This document shows, piece by piece, positions 11,112 to 25,442 of a DNA stretch of 64,000 nt. Each line of letters begins with the position of its first letter. The stretch's first letter is position 1. Source of the DNA: Clavelina lepadiformis (lineage: Eukaryota; Chordata; Ascidiacea; Aplousobranchia; Clavelinidae). Both the position numbers and the translations under genes were made by a program. The notes below the pieces were generated by a model that was given only the letters and a program-made list of their open reading frames with translations, ran no database searches and was not told the DNA's origin. The DNA is taken from the NCBI RefSeq assembly GCF_947623445.1, contig NC_135247.1, positions 7,194,501 through 7,258,500 on the forward strand, in the 5' to 3' direction.

Positions 11112-13939
11112 CTTTTAATCAATATATGATTTGACGACCATTACAACAATTCGTTTTGAATGTAGCACTTAAGTCAAATAGTTTAATTAATCTCGCTCAG
11201 AATAATTACCCAACCGTAGTTGATTTATCTGACGGCTAGTTTAATTTTGTGAAAATTCTTTGCCCACGCTATGTTGACATCGAGGAGAAAAAAAAACTAA
11301 GTGAAAAATGACTAAAAAAGGCAAGCCGCTTTTCTCCTTTTCACGTTTGAAAAGCTGTTATGACATCATGTCTAGGCGTTGTTCTCTTTCTGAAGTTTGT
11401 CGAGCAGAACTGTTTTGTTACGTCGGGTGGTTCAGGTGGAATTGGAAAAGCTTTCGGTTTGGACACTGGACTATGGGCTGTTATAGGAGGAAGCTATAGG
11501 CTATAGACATATATTAAGTGAAAATAACACAGATACTTTTGCGTAAAAGTTGTAAGGAACATGTTGATACTTTATTTGAGTTCGGTTTGAAAGGTGAGGT
11601 CTCTCTTACTTTTGCGGCCCGATTGGAAGGCCTGAAGGGAAAAAAACTTGTGAGGTAACAGAACCGAAATAATGGCGTAATAATTCCTGAATACTCGATC
11701 CTGATATGCGAAAGTAAAAGAGACCCAAATCGTGGTTGTGAACTGTGATGACCTTTTTCAATCAGCAGCTGCCAGCCACCCAACTGCAGTCCCATTGTAT
11801 AGTTTATTTTTTGCCATTCAGCTATTTGGCTGTGGAGAGCAAAAAATCGTCATAACCTATTGTCGAACGATCGGACTAAGTTATTAAGTAGGATACTGGA
11901 AACCGATTCGTGGGTTAAATATGATCGTAGAAAACAAAATAAATGACGTTTTATAGTTTTTCAATGTGAGATGTTTCAAAAAATGCTGTGCAAGTAGGCC
12001 TATGTACCTATAGGCTAGGACAGGACCTAGGTAGGCTACTGGGTTAAAAGTGAAAAGTATGGTTATATGCTAACAGCTATACAGTTAAAATGAATATACT
12101 GATAACAGTAACAATTGAAGTTCGATTAGGCAGCTTGGTTGTCGATTAGGGTTAGATAAGGTTAAGGACCGTATGTGATGCTTTATGGTAAGGTTAACAT
12201 TTAAGCAGGGCAAACTGTTTGAGTAATGAAAAAAGATCTAGTCTAGAAGTGCACGACCAAATTAGCTGCTGGGGACTAATATACAAATGCATCCTGTGGC
12301 TGTGCACTTCTGCACTAGATCCGAATAAAGTTTTACCAATAAAATATAGGCACCACCAAGGAAATTGTACAGCTTCATGAGCATGCATACAGGAAGGATG
12401 TAAGTTAATGCTTTTGACAGGAGTATTATTGCCTAATACAGGCCATACTGCTATATGTTTGGAATGCTTAGGGAATTGTGCCTTGTAGTCAACCGGACTG
12501 CAGAGTATGGCATTTTTCGTCAAGATCTTGGGTGTGCAGTTGTGCACTGTAACTTGTGGCCTAAGGCTGCCCTACGTTTTTTACAGCCAGAGCAGTTAAG
12601 TGTGTGGCTTTATGTTAGAAATCTGGAAAAAAATTAGTGTTGCTCGTTTTCTTTCAACACCAATTTTGCAGTTCAAATCATAGCTAAAATTAGTATCTCC
12701 TTTTTTTGGAGACTCGGATTTGTCCTGGTGTGCAATGCGGTTTTGGAAAAAAATCTCGGCTGTGCTCTTGCCTCTGTGCAGTTTGGGCTGTTAACATACA
12801 TTAAATGACATGGCTTGACAAAACTTGTTCCTTAGATATTTTTTATAATCCTGGTTGGTTTTCTCTCAAAAAATTAATACATGGTGTAAACCATTGTCCA
12901 TTGCCATTCCAATTTACCTTTCTGGAGGGTAACACGAATATCTACAGAAGTGAGGAAGTGCGATGTTTACAATACCAATCTTAAATGTTATTATACTTTT
13001 CCAAAAATTAAATATTAATCCAAAACTTTAGATTAATTTAAAACTAATAGTATATCTTCTGATCCGAACTCTAACATTTAGGCTAGTAACTAAATTCCAA
13101 GCAAAACTTACTAAATTCTAATCAGTCAAATAAAAATATTTGTATATTTTTACTTTACTTCATCACTGCCGCACTTTACCAGTTTACTTCCTCACTTTTC
13201 AATCTGTAGATTAGTGAAGTTTAATACTTTAGTAGATTAGTGTTTGCCTTTTTTGATATTAATTTTTTTCCAAAATACATGCCCTTCATACAGATCTTCG
13301 CTTGACAGCAATCATTAATCATAATGGTGGAATTGTTTGTGTGATCAGATGCCAGTTCTAACATTCTCTTAGAACATTTATGATATTAGATGTAACGTTA
13401 AATAGTCTGTTGTTGTGAATAAAGATTCTGCCAACTGTCTTACTAAATATGTTAGTGTGAGCTTGTTATTAATATTTAAAGAATGATATATCCATTCTTA
13501 TATTTCTGTGTCGGTTTAGGTCTGCTAATTTGAGCTTATATATTTAATTAACTTTTATTTTTCCACCATGTTTTTGTAATATTTGTATCTATGTATATTT
13601 TTATTAAAATATTGCTTTAAAAATGGGATTTCTAGACCTATTGCCATTGGAGTTCAAATCGGTCTGCTAAGTATTTGGTACATGTAGAATAAACGAAAAT
13701 ATATTCATGGCGCAAATATTTTGCATGCACTTTACAAATGTAACAGTCTGGCCTGAGTTTAAGAATGAGTTGTTAGGCAGCAGTTACTTCACCAGCAAAG
13801 ATTTATTTTCAAAGAGCTTTTCTTGTGTAATTCTTAACCTCACCTGAATGTTGTTACAATTTCAGTCAACTCAAGCTTTAATCCAATCAATATTAACAAT
13901 GTTTAACTTATGGCTCGCCTTCTCTCATAGCCCAACTAC
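11112..13939. other. Gap upstream of the duplicated cadherin exons
   Basis: The missing first exons of cadherin copy 1 (signal peptide and prodomain) would be expected here or further upstream, but I could not recognise them. Frames at 11308-11499 and 12455-12637 are open but show no cadherin prodomain features. Confidence 0.4.
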
Positions 13940-14990
13940 TCATGTACACAATCTGCTGCTGAACTGAACTGCACAAACTGAAACCATGCATAGATAATGC
14001 TTGCAGTTTTAAGCTGACTTTTTGTTAAAGTCTGCGTAGGTTGGCAGTAAGATATATTTTCTTATTCTAGTTACTGTATTGTAATCATTTCATCATTTCT
14101 ACCACATTGCAGTTTAAACAGTTTCTTACAGTTAAGTAACTTATTGATTGTTTTTTAAACTCTGTAATAAAACAATTTATGAACAGTTAAATTTGTTTTT
14201 CCACAGCAAAGGAGTACTTTTCCAAAATATAGTAATATTAAATTTTCAGTAGGAAAAACTAAAATACAATTGTACCATCTGTACATGGTGAGTTAAGCGA
14301 TCTTGGTCTCACTACAATGAATATATCCATTGTCATTCTCTCAATACTCTCATTGGTACGACATTGTTTTTATGTAGAAAATGTTCACAAGCCATTTTAA
14401 GTTTATAAAGTTTATATATGTAACCGTTTGATTGGCACGTAATTGAAAATGTGAGATATGTAGTGCAATGACAGTCTGTGTTTTATGTTTGATTAATGTT
14501 CTTCGCATAGCTTTTTTGTTTCTAAATAACTATTTTTATTTATTTAATTTAATTATGTTATATAATATTTGTTTCTTTAAGCATTTATTTTCATTTTTAT
14601 TATTTTTTTGCTAAATCATCGTCTTGATGTTTTGTAGAACATCCTTTTTGCCCACTGTTTCGTTGATGTGAACAATAAAGGTATCACTATATTATATATA
14701 TTTTTTTTGCCTAATTGTAATAATTTGTGCTTAAATGTTCCTCTACAAAGAGTTTTGCGTATTTTATATATATATTTTTCATTATATCTATTCATTGCAT
14801 ATTTTCATTAAACTGGTTTATTTTAGCTATAGTATAACTTCCTGAATTACTATATAACTTCCACATATACAATAGCAGCTGGTTTAATAGCACTTTCGTT
14901 ATTTTTGATTGTATACTATTATAACGGACTTGTTAAATATTTATAAATGTTACTTGCCACGCGTGCATGTTATGGTTATTTGTATTTCAG

Positions 14991-17900
14991 GATTAATAAG
15001 CAGAATTCGTGTTAAAAGAGAATGGACCTATCCACCTATAAACATTGTGGAAACAAGCCCTCAGGCTGTTGCATACTTTAAGCAAAAGATAATTGGAACG
15101 GTGAATATTTTTTTGTTTCAATAATATTTACGCACATTTTGTGACCATAAAATATTGTTTGTCTTTTTTGCTTACACCACTATTTTTTAATTAATCTGTA
15201 TTAAAAATACTATATACGTTATGAATAACTCATTTTAATCAGCAAGAACTACAAACGATTTAGGTTAAATCAAGCACAAATCCCCCCACATATGAACTAA
15301 TGCCTACCGTAGCTGTCAAAGATGGAATATTTGATCTGGTAACTAACCCTGGATCAGCTTCAGCTGATATTTGGCAGCTGAAACCAGTAGATAGAGAGCA
15401 AACTCCACGTTTTACCTTGACAATTTTGGCATTGGATGCTAATGGAAATAAAGTAAGGAGAATTATTTAGGGATATAAGTTTTTCTTACATAATTACTTT
15501 TATCCCAGAAATACCTCTTTTAGGTGGAAGATCCTGTTGAAGTTACAGTCAATGTTTTAGATGTGAATGACAATGCTCCAGTATTTGTCCAATCTAGCTT
15601 ACACGGAAATGTCTCAGAAGCAGCAACAATAGGTATTGCATTTTTTATTACACACTTTCATTGTGACTTGAAGCCAGAGAAATGCAATGAACAGTGTGCT
15701 GTTTTTGATGTATTTATATAGGCACAATCTTAAACATGAAAGTGGAAGCAACAGATGCAGACTTGAAGGGAGAAAATTATGGAGTTGTATCATTTTATTA
15801 TGTCAGTCCAACTGATGATAAAAAATTTAATATTTCCGAAAATGGACAACAAATTCTTCTAAATGGCGAGGTTGATTTCGAAACCACACCCCAATTAACT
15901 TTTGTAGTTGTGGCTAAGGATGGTTACCCTGGAGCATCACGTAAGAAACTTTACTGATTTCTTTTTATCATATATTTTAGAAACTTTATTGATATTATTT
16001 TTGTCATGGTAAAGGTTCCGAAACAACAGCGACGGTTACAATAACTGTCCTTGACGCAAATGATCATGCACCAGTATATACAAATGATAAGTTTGATACC
16101 TCAGTGGGTGAACTTTTGCCAGTGCAGTCAACGGTTATGAAGCTCAGTGCTTCTGACATTGATCAAGGAATTAACAAAGCGGTATGACTTTACTTAACAT
16201 TTTGCAACAATTTCCATGTATTTTGTTTATGTATGTCAACATTTTTGTGTCAATGTTTGAAATTAAATATGTAAACTAATAAACTGCTCTCCTTCTTATT
16301 AAGGTTTCCTTTAAAATTGATTCTGGTAATACTGATGAACAATTTAGTGTTCGTTCCAACCCCAGTGCTGATGGGGATAGTACAGGAGAAATAGTTCTCA
16401 ATAAGCCACTTGATTTTGAAAGTGGACTCACAGATTTTTCATTACGTGTAACTGCTTACAACAAAGACGCTAAAAATCCTGATCTATACTCGGTAAGTAA
16501 AACCTTTAGTGAAAGAAATTCACTGGTTTTTCAATTAGCGTGCATATTGTGGCAAAATACAATGGCAGGTGTTAAATGCAGATTACTGCTTATGTTGAGT
16601 TGGCTATAATCCATAAATAAAACCACCGTTACTAACGCAGAAACAAAATCTAATGTATATAATATTTAAGAAGAGTATGAGTCAGATCTAAGGTAGATAT
16701 AACATGCAATTGTTCTGCAAGGCTTGCATTACCTTTGGTCCAAGCAGCGAGCATCTCCCCTATTGTTACATATATATCATACAACTGCAATTAATTTTGA
16801 TCAGTAATTAGTGTTATTACCTTACCCTGCATTTTATAGACAACTAAAACCTTTGAGATTAAAGTAACTGATGAAAATGAAGCACCGCAGTTCACACAAG
16901 AGGCCTACAGTGGCTATGTAAGGGAAAACAACCCAGATCCTGTACCAGACATTGCAACAGTTCAAGCCATAGACAATGATTTTGGTGGCAACCAAACAGT
17001 CACGTAAGCTAGATTTTGTTGAAGTAATTATTATTCAAAAATCCACTTCTAATTGAAATATATCATCGCAACATAAAATATTTACTCATTAAACTTTATT
17101 ATGTTTCCAAAAATTTGTAGCCACTCTGAGCTTTGGGTACATTTATGAGTTGTATGATACTTTACTTGAATACAGTAGCTGTAACCAAGCTTTACCTGTA
17201 TTAAAATTTGAGTGAATTCCTAGATACACAATTGATAACAATGAAGGCTGGTTTATCATTTCGTCTGATGGTAAAATCACCGCAAATGAACCAGTGGACC
17301 GTGAACATCCATCTGTGAATCCAGTGACCAATATATATGAGCTAGCTGTTCGGGCTACTGACAATCGTAAGCTTATAAAGTTGTCATGTAATGTTTATTG
17401 ACTTTGTTTAAACTGAAACATGTAATAGAACCCTGATGCTACTTCCATTGTTCCTACAAGTATTTGGCACTGCATCGGCAAATAAAATATTTACTTTTAG
17501 ATCCAGTGCATCCCAGGTCATCTGTAGTAACTGTTAACGTAGAGATTGGTGATGTCAATGATAACGCCCCTGAAAAAGGGTCAGGATGGCGAGAAATTGT
17601 ATGTGAGAATGTCAATCGAAAATATAAAAACGTTACAATTGTGACTGTTGTGGATAAAGATACTCCACAAAATGGGCCCCCATTTCATGCAAAAATTTTA
17701 GAATACACAGACATCTTCATGGCTGAAGGATGTGAGTACTTAATTTGTATTTTGGTTTAATCATTTCAGGTGGTTTCTTTAAAAATCTTAAAAGCAAATT
17801 TGCCTGCAAAAAAATAAAACAATATGGTTGTTTGAACATGTTTTGATCAGGTCATTATTGACTATTGTATAAATTTATGAATCACAGATGATGATGATCG

Positions 17901-20900
17901 ATTTGGAATTTTGTCTGATGTTTTGCAATTTGATGCCGCAGAGCAGAATCTCTATGAAATTCCCATTCAGCTTACAGACTCTACTAGCATACCTGGTGAA
18001 AGTGTCATGACTAGTACCCAGACGTTGACATTGTCGATCTGCAGGTATCTGTATTGTATAGACTTTTTATATAAAGTCTGACTTAAAGTACGTGCAACAT
18101 CTTTAACAACTGCAACAGTTATTACTGCTATGTGTATTGAACATTGCTTTGATTTATCTAAAGTGCTATTTGTAAATTTATGCTCGTTTTTCTCCATGTG
18201 GCTTTATATTGTGAATTAGATGTACAGATACCAACAGTGATGGTACTCCATCGGGATGCAAAGACATTATTATAGCTCCCAGCAATAATATAGTCATCAT
18301 CATTATAATTATCGCAGTCGTACTACTGTTGTTGAGTAAGTTGACCAGCATTTTGTTCTGGTGCATGTCTCTTGCTTGAATAGATTAGTTAATCAGAACA
18401 CTTTAAATTTAACTTCACTCTGCTGGGTTAACCTTTTTATGTCTGAAACACTGAAAAATTGTTTTTTGTCGGATTTCCTGTTGAGGTGATTTAAATTTTA
18501 ACAGTAGCTGTTACCAAAACTATTACTTTCAAAGCACTGACAATTTTTTGTTCAGCGGTTCTGCTTGGCATGAAGTTAACAACATAAAGCCTCATGAGAG
18601 AAATGTATTAACAATTGTTGCACTTTTTACCTATGTCTGACATTACATGTGTTTTATAGTTGTAACAGTGATTATGTTCCTGATTGTTCATTTACCAAGC
18701 CAGTTGCGGGCGCCGGGTTTTCAGTTGCTGCTATAGTAGCTATTATTGCTGCTATTCTTTTATTACTGAGTAAGTGCATGAATCTTGAGCTTGACTTATT
18801 TAAACCTGAATATGCCTGACCTAAAATTGATCTCTGGTGAGCCACAAAATATTTTAGTGTTGGCATGTTACTATAAAAATACCACACTTGCATGCTGTCT
18901 ACTCACTGCATTAATGACACACATAACTGAATAATGAACATGTATGGTAGTTGAATAACTCTATTACAGTAAACAATTGTGTTACTTCAAAGAACTTGTA
19001 ACAATAAGTTATTATAATAATAATAGTCGATAATTTTCTTTAACTTTTGATTGGATAGCAATCACATTTTCGAAAAATTTATCTAAAACCGCTAAACCCT
19101 CTGTTTAGTCATTGTACTTGCGGTGGTGGCCTACAGACGTCGTAATATGGTTGAATTGGAAAAGCAGGCTCTTTTCTTGGATGAGGATGATGTTCGTGAA
19201 AACCTTCAAGCCTATCACGATGAAGGTGGTGGCGAAGAAGACAATGTAAGTTGTTTTGTAAATATCATTTTAAGAAAAACAGACTGTTAAGGTTCAATTT
19301 GGGTGTTTCTCTGTGAAATGTTTGGTGACATGTTTGTGTGATTATCTTTAGGACGCTTACAACATCAGTGTCCTTCAAGCCCCTCCACCACCTCATCCCA
19401 AACGCACAGATGAGCCACCACAGGGACAATCTGCACCATTTCCTAGATCAAAGATACCTCCCGATACTGACATTGGTGATTATATCAATGGGGTAAGATA
19501 TTTGTTCAGGGTTTAAGCAAAGTGCTCATCATCATAACGCACCAGTGTTTATATTGCGGTTCATATTTTGAAAGCATTCATGTGTTGTACTTTTGTTACA
19601 AAAATGGAAATATTTGGCTTAAAACTCTTAGGTAGACACGTTTCGGAGAGACGCCCTTAATTGACATTGTCATTTGGCCACCCTAGCATATGGAGTTGGT
19701 GTAAATAAGAGCTGAGACGATCAGCTTGCAACTTGTAAGCGGATTTGACTCCATCAGCAATATTAATTCTAAGGATTTTAAAGTCAACTCCGTACAGGGT
19801 CTTCTTGATTTTTCCACATTTCAACAAAGTCTTCCACAAAGCCACTTACTACTTAACCAAGTTATTAGCGTTTGTAATTTGAGCACTTTGTATTACATAG
19901 GATCAAATTTATCCCTGTTAGTGGCACTAGGAGAACACCTTTGTTAAGAAAATTCCACTTGAAACTCCTTGTCTTAAGCCGTGTTGTTGAATGATATCAT
20001 ATATGGGTAGGCTTCGGGGCTTAGGCTCTACTGGAGTGTGTGTATATGACACGGCCTTCTATGAAATGTAGAAAAATTAGTTGTCTTCGACACTAGACAC
20101 TCCATCACAAAAATAAATGTCGATCTGGATTACATTTTTGTCAAAGGAAATAGCCTAACCCACGTCATCTCCTTGCCCAATGCCCATACATACTAGTTAC
20201 GTAGCCTATGTGTTTGATCACCACCAAAACGACTCGATTGTAGACTTCGTCATTGTTCAAACCGACGTCGGTCGTTCACTTCTTTTGTTGGCTTTGATGA
20301 GAAAAGGAACTTAGAGCGCTCATACCTGAGCAGGGAGTCTTTCTTTTATATTTCTACCTTGTTTAGAAAGCAGCGCGTAACGGTTTCGCAATAGAGCGCC
20401 CACTCATGTAATGAGCTGTTAGAGGGTTATCTTGCCGTAATTGATGCGATTTTTTTTCTTGTCTCGACCAGTTGCGGTGCAGACTCAAATGTCGCTTTAT
20501 TACGATAATAGCTTTCGTTTGTGATAGCTTAAGGCGAACTTTGACAAGTTAATTTTTAACACTTATATTGGCTTCAAAATAAATTTTCGAGTCTGTAGTT
20601 TCCATTAACATTGAACTACGTTAATTCTTATCCATACGATTTTTAGTTGCATTAATGTTGCCAATTATTGTGCTCGGGCTTGTTGTATTGAACTAACTCG
20701 TTACCAGTTTCAAGCACCTCAGTACCTCTTTTAAAGATAACATCGACATGTTAAAGCGCCCTTAAATCCATGTTCACATTACAATTAATATTTAACTAAA
20801 TGTCACGCGCGGTTTCCTTCCATAGTTAAAGCATAGGAAGTGTAGACCGTGAGCCTTGTGTTAAAACGTAGTGGTTTCCAGTGTTTCCATTAAATAATAT

Positions 20901-21264
20901 ACTTGCGCCTTGATACAAAGATTTGTCCATTGCTTAGCATTGTAGATAGTTGTTGTATCGTACGGGTAACTACATTTGTTACTTTCTGCCTATTTGCGCC
21001 TTAACACCGATCGACATATTGTTATTTCCTGTTTTTTTTTCTACATATAACCAGGCAAAGGATATTGCAGACAATGACCCTACAGCACCACCATTTGATT
21101 CACTTCTGGTCTTCGACTACGAAGGGCAAGGCTCCGATGCAGGCTCCTTGAGCTCGTTGAACTCCGGAACAACCGATGGTTCGCAGGATTACGACTACCT
21201 TAACAATTGGGGACCTAGATTCAAGAAACTAGCTGACATGTACGGCGGTGGTGAGAGCGATTAA
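14991..21264 (+). CDS. Classical cadherin, copy 1 (5' exons not located)
   Basis: The exons are 14991-15100, 15264-15452, 15524-15632, 15722-15940, 16015-16181, 16304-16492, 16840-17003, 17224-17366, 17501-17731, 17888-18044, then 18220-18335 or 18660-18769, then 19109-19245, 19352-19492 and 21055-21264. All have GT-AG sites and consistent phases, giving about 760 aa. The first exon carries RVKR followed by EW, a furin site and the conserved Trp2 used for strand-swap adhesion. Five cadherin repeats follow, with calcium motifs DVNDNAP, DANDHAP, DENEAP and DVNDNAP. The membrane segment follows directly. The tail has the juxtamembrane p120-catenin motif DEGGGEED and a beta-catenin-binding region ([30 protein letters not shown]). 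It converges on the coiled-coil gene. The acceptor at 14990 implies upstream exons with signal peptide and prodomain, which I did not find. Confidence 0.92.
18220..18335 (+). other. Alternative transmembrane exon A of cadherin copy 1
   Basis: Enters in phase 2 and exits in phase 1. It encodes a short Cys-containing stem (two Cys) followed by a run of Ile, Val and Leu that forms the membrane helix, ending in four Leu. It has the same phases and the same layout as the exon at 18660-18769, and both join the same downstream exon at 19109. Including both would shift the frame and meet a stop within the second exon. Confidence 0.8.
18660..18769 (+). other. Alternative transmembrane exon B of cadherin copy 1
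   Basis: Phase 2 in, phase 1 out, like exon A. It encodes a different two-Cys stem (starts CNSDYVPDC), then a helix rich in Ala, Ile and Val ending in four Leu. A clean acceptor (TTTATAG) and donor (GTAAGT) flank it. It is a plausible mutually exclusive partner of exon A. Confidence 0.8.
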
Positions 21265-22590
21265 AACTTGAAGCGCTTTCATAAAACCTGGTTACGTCGG
21301 AAAGGAGAAAGTAACTCTGAACGGCAACTGGTAAACTATTTTTACATTACCTGTAATGAATTGACACTTAGTCATAGGACTGTTTGTATGCTTTTTTACC
21401 GCCGCACACCAAACCTATGCGCATCAAAAATTTGCTACGCTGGCAGGGATCAGTTGAAAGAATGTACAAAGGTCCTCTTTTTGTTCCCTGCTCTTCAATC
21501 TAAAATTTAGCAAACCTTTTCACTAACCGAAACCCGAAAGTAATGAATTTTAAGAAATTTTGCTTGGGTAGTTTTACTTTACCGATATCTTTATGAACTT
21601 TTAATTTCACGCTTAAGGTAATTCGACGACAATCCTAATGTTGTACTTGCTATACTTTTGTGTTTAAGTTAATTTGTGCTAGTTTTGTCTTAAGAAAGTT
21701 ATAATAATTTTTATAATCTCATGCATTTTATGTATATAATGAAATATGAAAAATGTCATATTTTTATTATAATTTTCTATATCTACATTTTTGTAATTTT
21801 TTCGGACAAACTTGAACGGTATGAATTGTGCTATCACATAACATGAATTGTCGATTAGGAAGCACCAGATGGCGGCTGTCGGGTTTGATCAATATACGTT
21901 CATGTGACCTTATGGCAAACACCGTATTGGTATACTTTTCTTTTCATAGCTGTGCGATATTGATTTTATTGCTTTTCTTGTCGATGCTTGGCATGAAATT
22001 AGTTTTGTACAAATCCATTCTGGCTTAACTAACCCAATTAGTGCTAGTCACAGTTGCGTTTGTTTTGCAAGAGTACGTTTTGTTTTCAAACCAGCAGTCG
22101 CCTGTTAGGGTATGTTAACCTAGTTGTAAATAACGCCCGGTTGCCATATTTACTTTGCTATTGTAGTTTTATTTTTTATACGTGCTTCGCAATTATCTCA
22201 TGTAAACTACAAATTTTTTTGCCTATGGCTTACAAATCTTGGCATTGTGCAGCAATGCAAGTGTTAACTGGTACGATGAATTCACTGGGTTACTCTGCAT
22301 GAAGTTACATCCTATAATCATTGTGATGAATTTACATTCCTATAACCCGCTTCGCTATGACGGTTGTTGCACCTTTCTTAATATGCTCTTTGGTACATTG
22401 TGGTTTGCATATCTTGAACTACTCGCAATGTGTTTTTACTTTATGCGCCCTTATGGAAGTTATTTAGCTGCCCGAAGTTTTTCGACTTATTTACCCTAAT
22501 GGCTTGTTTTTACATTACGTCGTTTGATACGTCGTCGAAGTGGCTGCGTGTAGTTAGTGCGACGTGCCTTTTGAAATAAAACAACTTCGT
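21265..22590 (+). other. Probable 3' UTR of cadherin copy 1
   Basis: This block follows the stop codon, is kept almost unchanged in unit 2 (40959-42290), and ends near an AATAAA at 22575. It has short frames but no recognisable protein. The poly(A) site is inferred. Confidence 0.4.
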
Positions 22591-24159
22591 GTCCTATTTG
22601 AGACTTCAGCTGGAAGTCGATTCTTCATCAGATAGGCCGGAGCTAGAACCCCGCGCGGGTTGTGGCACCCACGAGAGCTTCGCTGCGGTTGCGGTATGGT
22701 TTCAAAAATGCGGGGCAGTTGCGAGAACCCGCAATGTTTCTGCACTTTTTGTGGTGTAGGTGCTGGTACCCGCATTATGATCATCACAGGTTTCATCTAT
22801 TAGGTGAATTACTTCTGTTAAACACATGGATATCAGTTCCTTTTGTTTGCTTCACCATGAAATTAAATAAGGTCAAATATTGTTTCTCTCCTTTTGTTAT
22901 CACCAGCAACAGTAGGAAGGAAATTCAGGCGATAGCTTAATGCTGATTTAATCAGATTAACAAACCCGACCCACAAAAGAACATGAGATGCGAAGTGACA
23001 GACTTGTTGTTTTATCACTAAGGTAAAAGAGTCCTTGTGGTTTACGTAGTCCAAAGACTAGATTAATTGTCGACCTGCAATCACAATCGTTATTTGTATT
23101 CAGTATGTAACTGTTTCAAATCTCCGTTGCGAAAACTTTAATCACGGCTCTATTTTTTACGATTTTAATCAATATTACTCCCGCCTTGTTATCGAACTCT
23201 GTCTTGCATAAGCAATAGTCGCATCGTTTTAGTCTCTAAGGTTAGTTGGAAAGAGCAGGCTGCCTTGTACTCTCGTCAAATTTGGCAAAAATAGCAGGTA
23301 ATTTTTTATGCGTTATGACAAGCAAACAAAGTTTCATAGTAGCAGGCCATGTTGCCAGACCATTCTCTCCCTTCCGAGTTATTAAGCTCACGACTGGAAT
23401 TTAATCTCAACACCAGACCCAATTTACGTTTTAGTGGGAGATTTGTTTATTGGATGTGGTAAAAGGGAGTTATATGGAATGTTTAGGTCAATATGATCCT
23501 ATTATGATATAATGTGTTATTTTATAGAGCGACATGGTTTCCTAATATTGCCATGAATTTCAAGCTATTAAATATGCCAATCTTTAAAATTGCTTTGTAA
23601 CTCCCAGATCAATTTTGACACTGAGAAAGTATCCCGTAAGTTTAACGTTTTAATAATTAATGTAGTAGAACAGATGGTTATATATGGTTTAATCAAAGTC
23701 AAATAATGGAAAATGTGTGACTTTTTTCTAGGCTTTTGAATGCAATTTACTTGTTGCCCTGACAAATTGCCTACGTCTTTGAAATCAAAAAAAGTTACAC
23801 GATTATTTGTAGGATGTTGAAAAATATGGTTAGGTTATAATTACCGAGTACAAAGAATTTAACCAAGTAAGTTATAAGTGTTTATTGTAGGCTTATGGGC
23901 AATGTTTTTGCATTACGCACAAAAATGGCAAGAAAACAGACATAGTGTTTTGTGTTCTCCCACCGTAACGAGTATAAACGTAAAATTACAGCGATATTCT
24001 CATTTCGTTGTCAGTTATTTTCAAATCGTTAAGTATATTCGCTAGCGTCATTTCACTAAACTAAACATTGGTTCATAACATGCTGCATGATGACATGTGC
24101 ATAATACTTTCAACGGAATTCCATGAATAGCCTGTTTTATTGGCTAATAACTAATTATT
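22591..24159. other. Intergenic DNA between convergent genes
   Basis: Nothing coding is supported between the cadherin 3' end and the stop codon of the coiled-coil copy on the other strand. The matching stretch in unit 2 is about 42291-43856. Confidence 0.5.
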
Positions 24160-25442
24160 CTAGGTAAACTTTGTCACTGTTGAGGTAGTTGGCCGGCCAA
24201 CAGCGCTGGAACGACCAAATTTCTTTTGGCTAAAAAATTTCTGGCGAGTTAGTTCACGATATTCGTGCGCTCCATCTAGCGGGTCAATTGCAGTTGGAGC
24301 TTCTTTTAGCATCTGCATCTGAAAAGTTAAGGCTTTATGTAAAACGTATTGTTTCATACAAATTATATAGATCTATATTTTAAATTATATTACCCGCTGT
24401 CGAAGTATTTCGATGTTCTTTTCGAGTCTTCGATTTAACTTTTCTCCTTTCCTTATTCGTGTTTGATTGCAAAAAAAATCGTTTTTCAACTCCAGAACTT
24501 CATTTATCAATTCAAGTTGGTGAGATGCCAATTCAATATTTACACGTTTTGTTTTTTGTTCTTTCGTTATTGCTTTAACTTTGTCCTTAGTAACTAAATC
24601 AGTGAAATGGTTTGCAGTTGATAGACTGAAACAAAACACAAAATGCGATGCGATTGTTATAAGAAACCTGTAGCCTATATGCACACAGTGAAAATTCGGT
24701 AACCACACAGTTACGTACATGCTAGCAGCCCGCTATACGTAGCCTATACCTTTTGCGTAGTTGTTGATTTTTCATTAAAGTGTTCCTGTTGTTTTCGTGC
24801 GCCTTTTCCATTTTTTTCTTGGTAGAATCCAATTCTTGCAGTATATCCTGCTTTTCTTTTGTCCATTGACTTCTTTCCTGATCTATCTCTTTCTGAAAGG
24901 CGGTTAGGTCTTCTCTTAAAGCGTCAACAACTTGATTCAATTGCATGCATCTAAGGAAACATTTAGATCGCCTTCACTTGTTGCCCATTTAGAGCTTATT
25001 TCCTAAAATGTTCAGATGAATTTTCAGCGGCTCAGCCTTACTTGGAACCCAGCGTAGAGTTTGTTCGTTGTAATTCTTTACAGTAACCATCCTGTTCGTT
25101 ATAGTTTGCTTTCAACTTTTGTAACATCTCAGCCATATTTTCCAATTCTTTTTCTAACCGACCATTCGATTCTATTGTACAGCTAATATTTAACAAGAAT
25201 TTATTTTTTATCACCAGCAAAAACTATAATTAAGAATTAAATTAGGAAAATATTGACTTATGCTTAATATAAATGGAACCTTTTAGTTTGTTATTTTGTC
25301 GCAACATCCATTCGGCTTCTTTTTTCATCTGATCGCGTTTCTGCTCGAGCAAATGACAGTTCCTTTCCAAGGTTGTATTCTTCGCGTTCAAGTCATTAAA
25401 CTCCTCGCGTAAATTAAAGTTACTTGTTCGCGTCTCATTCAA

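Noticed and set aside
11308..11499. Possible cadherin 5' exon
   Set aside because: No hydrophobic signal sequence, no prodomain features and no donor in a suitable phase.
14909..15124. Open frame that begins before the first cadherin exon
   Set aside because: It reads through a good splice acceptor (TTGTATTTCAG at 14990) and has no signal peptide. The real exon starts at 14991.
17143..17364. Minus-strand frame opposite a cadherin exon (also 38089-38310)
   Set aside because: A shadow of the exon at 17224-17366. Splice sites and cadherin homology lie on the plus strand.
19657..19947. Overlapping frames on both strands in the last cadherin intron
   Set aside because: They lie in an intron, show no domain, and carry changes between the two units that show no coding pattern.
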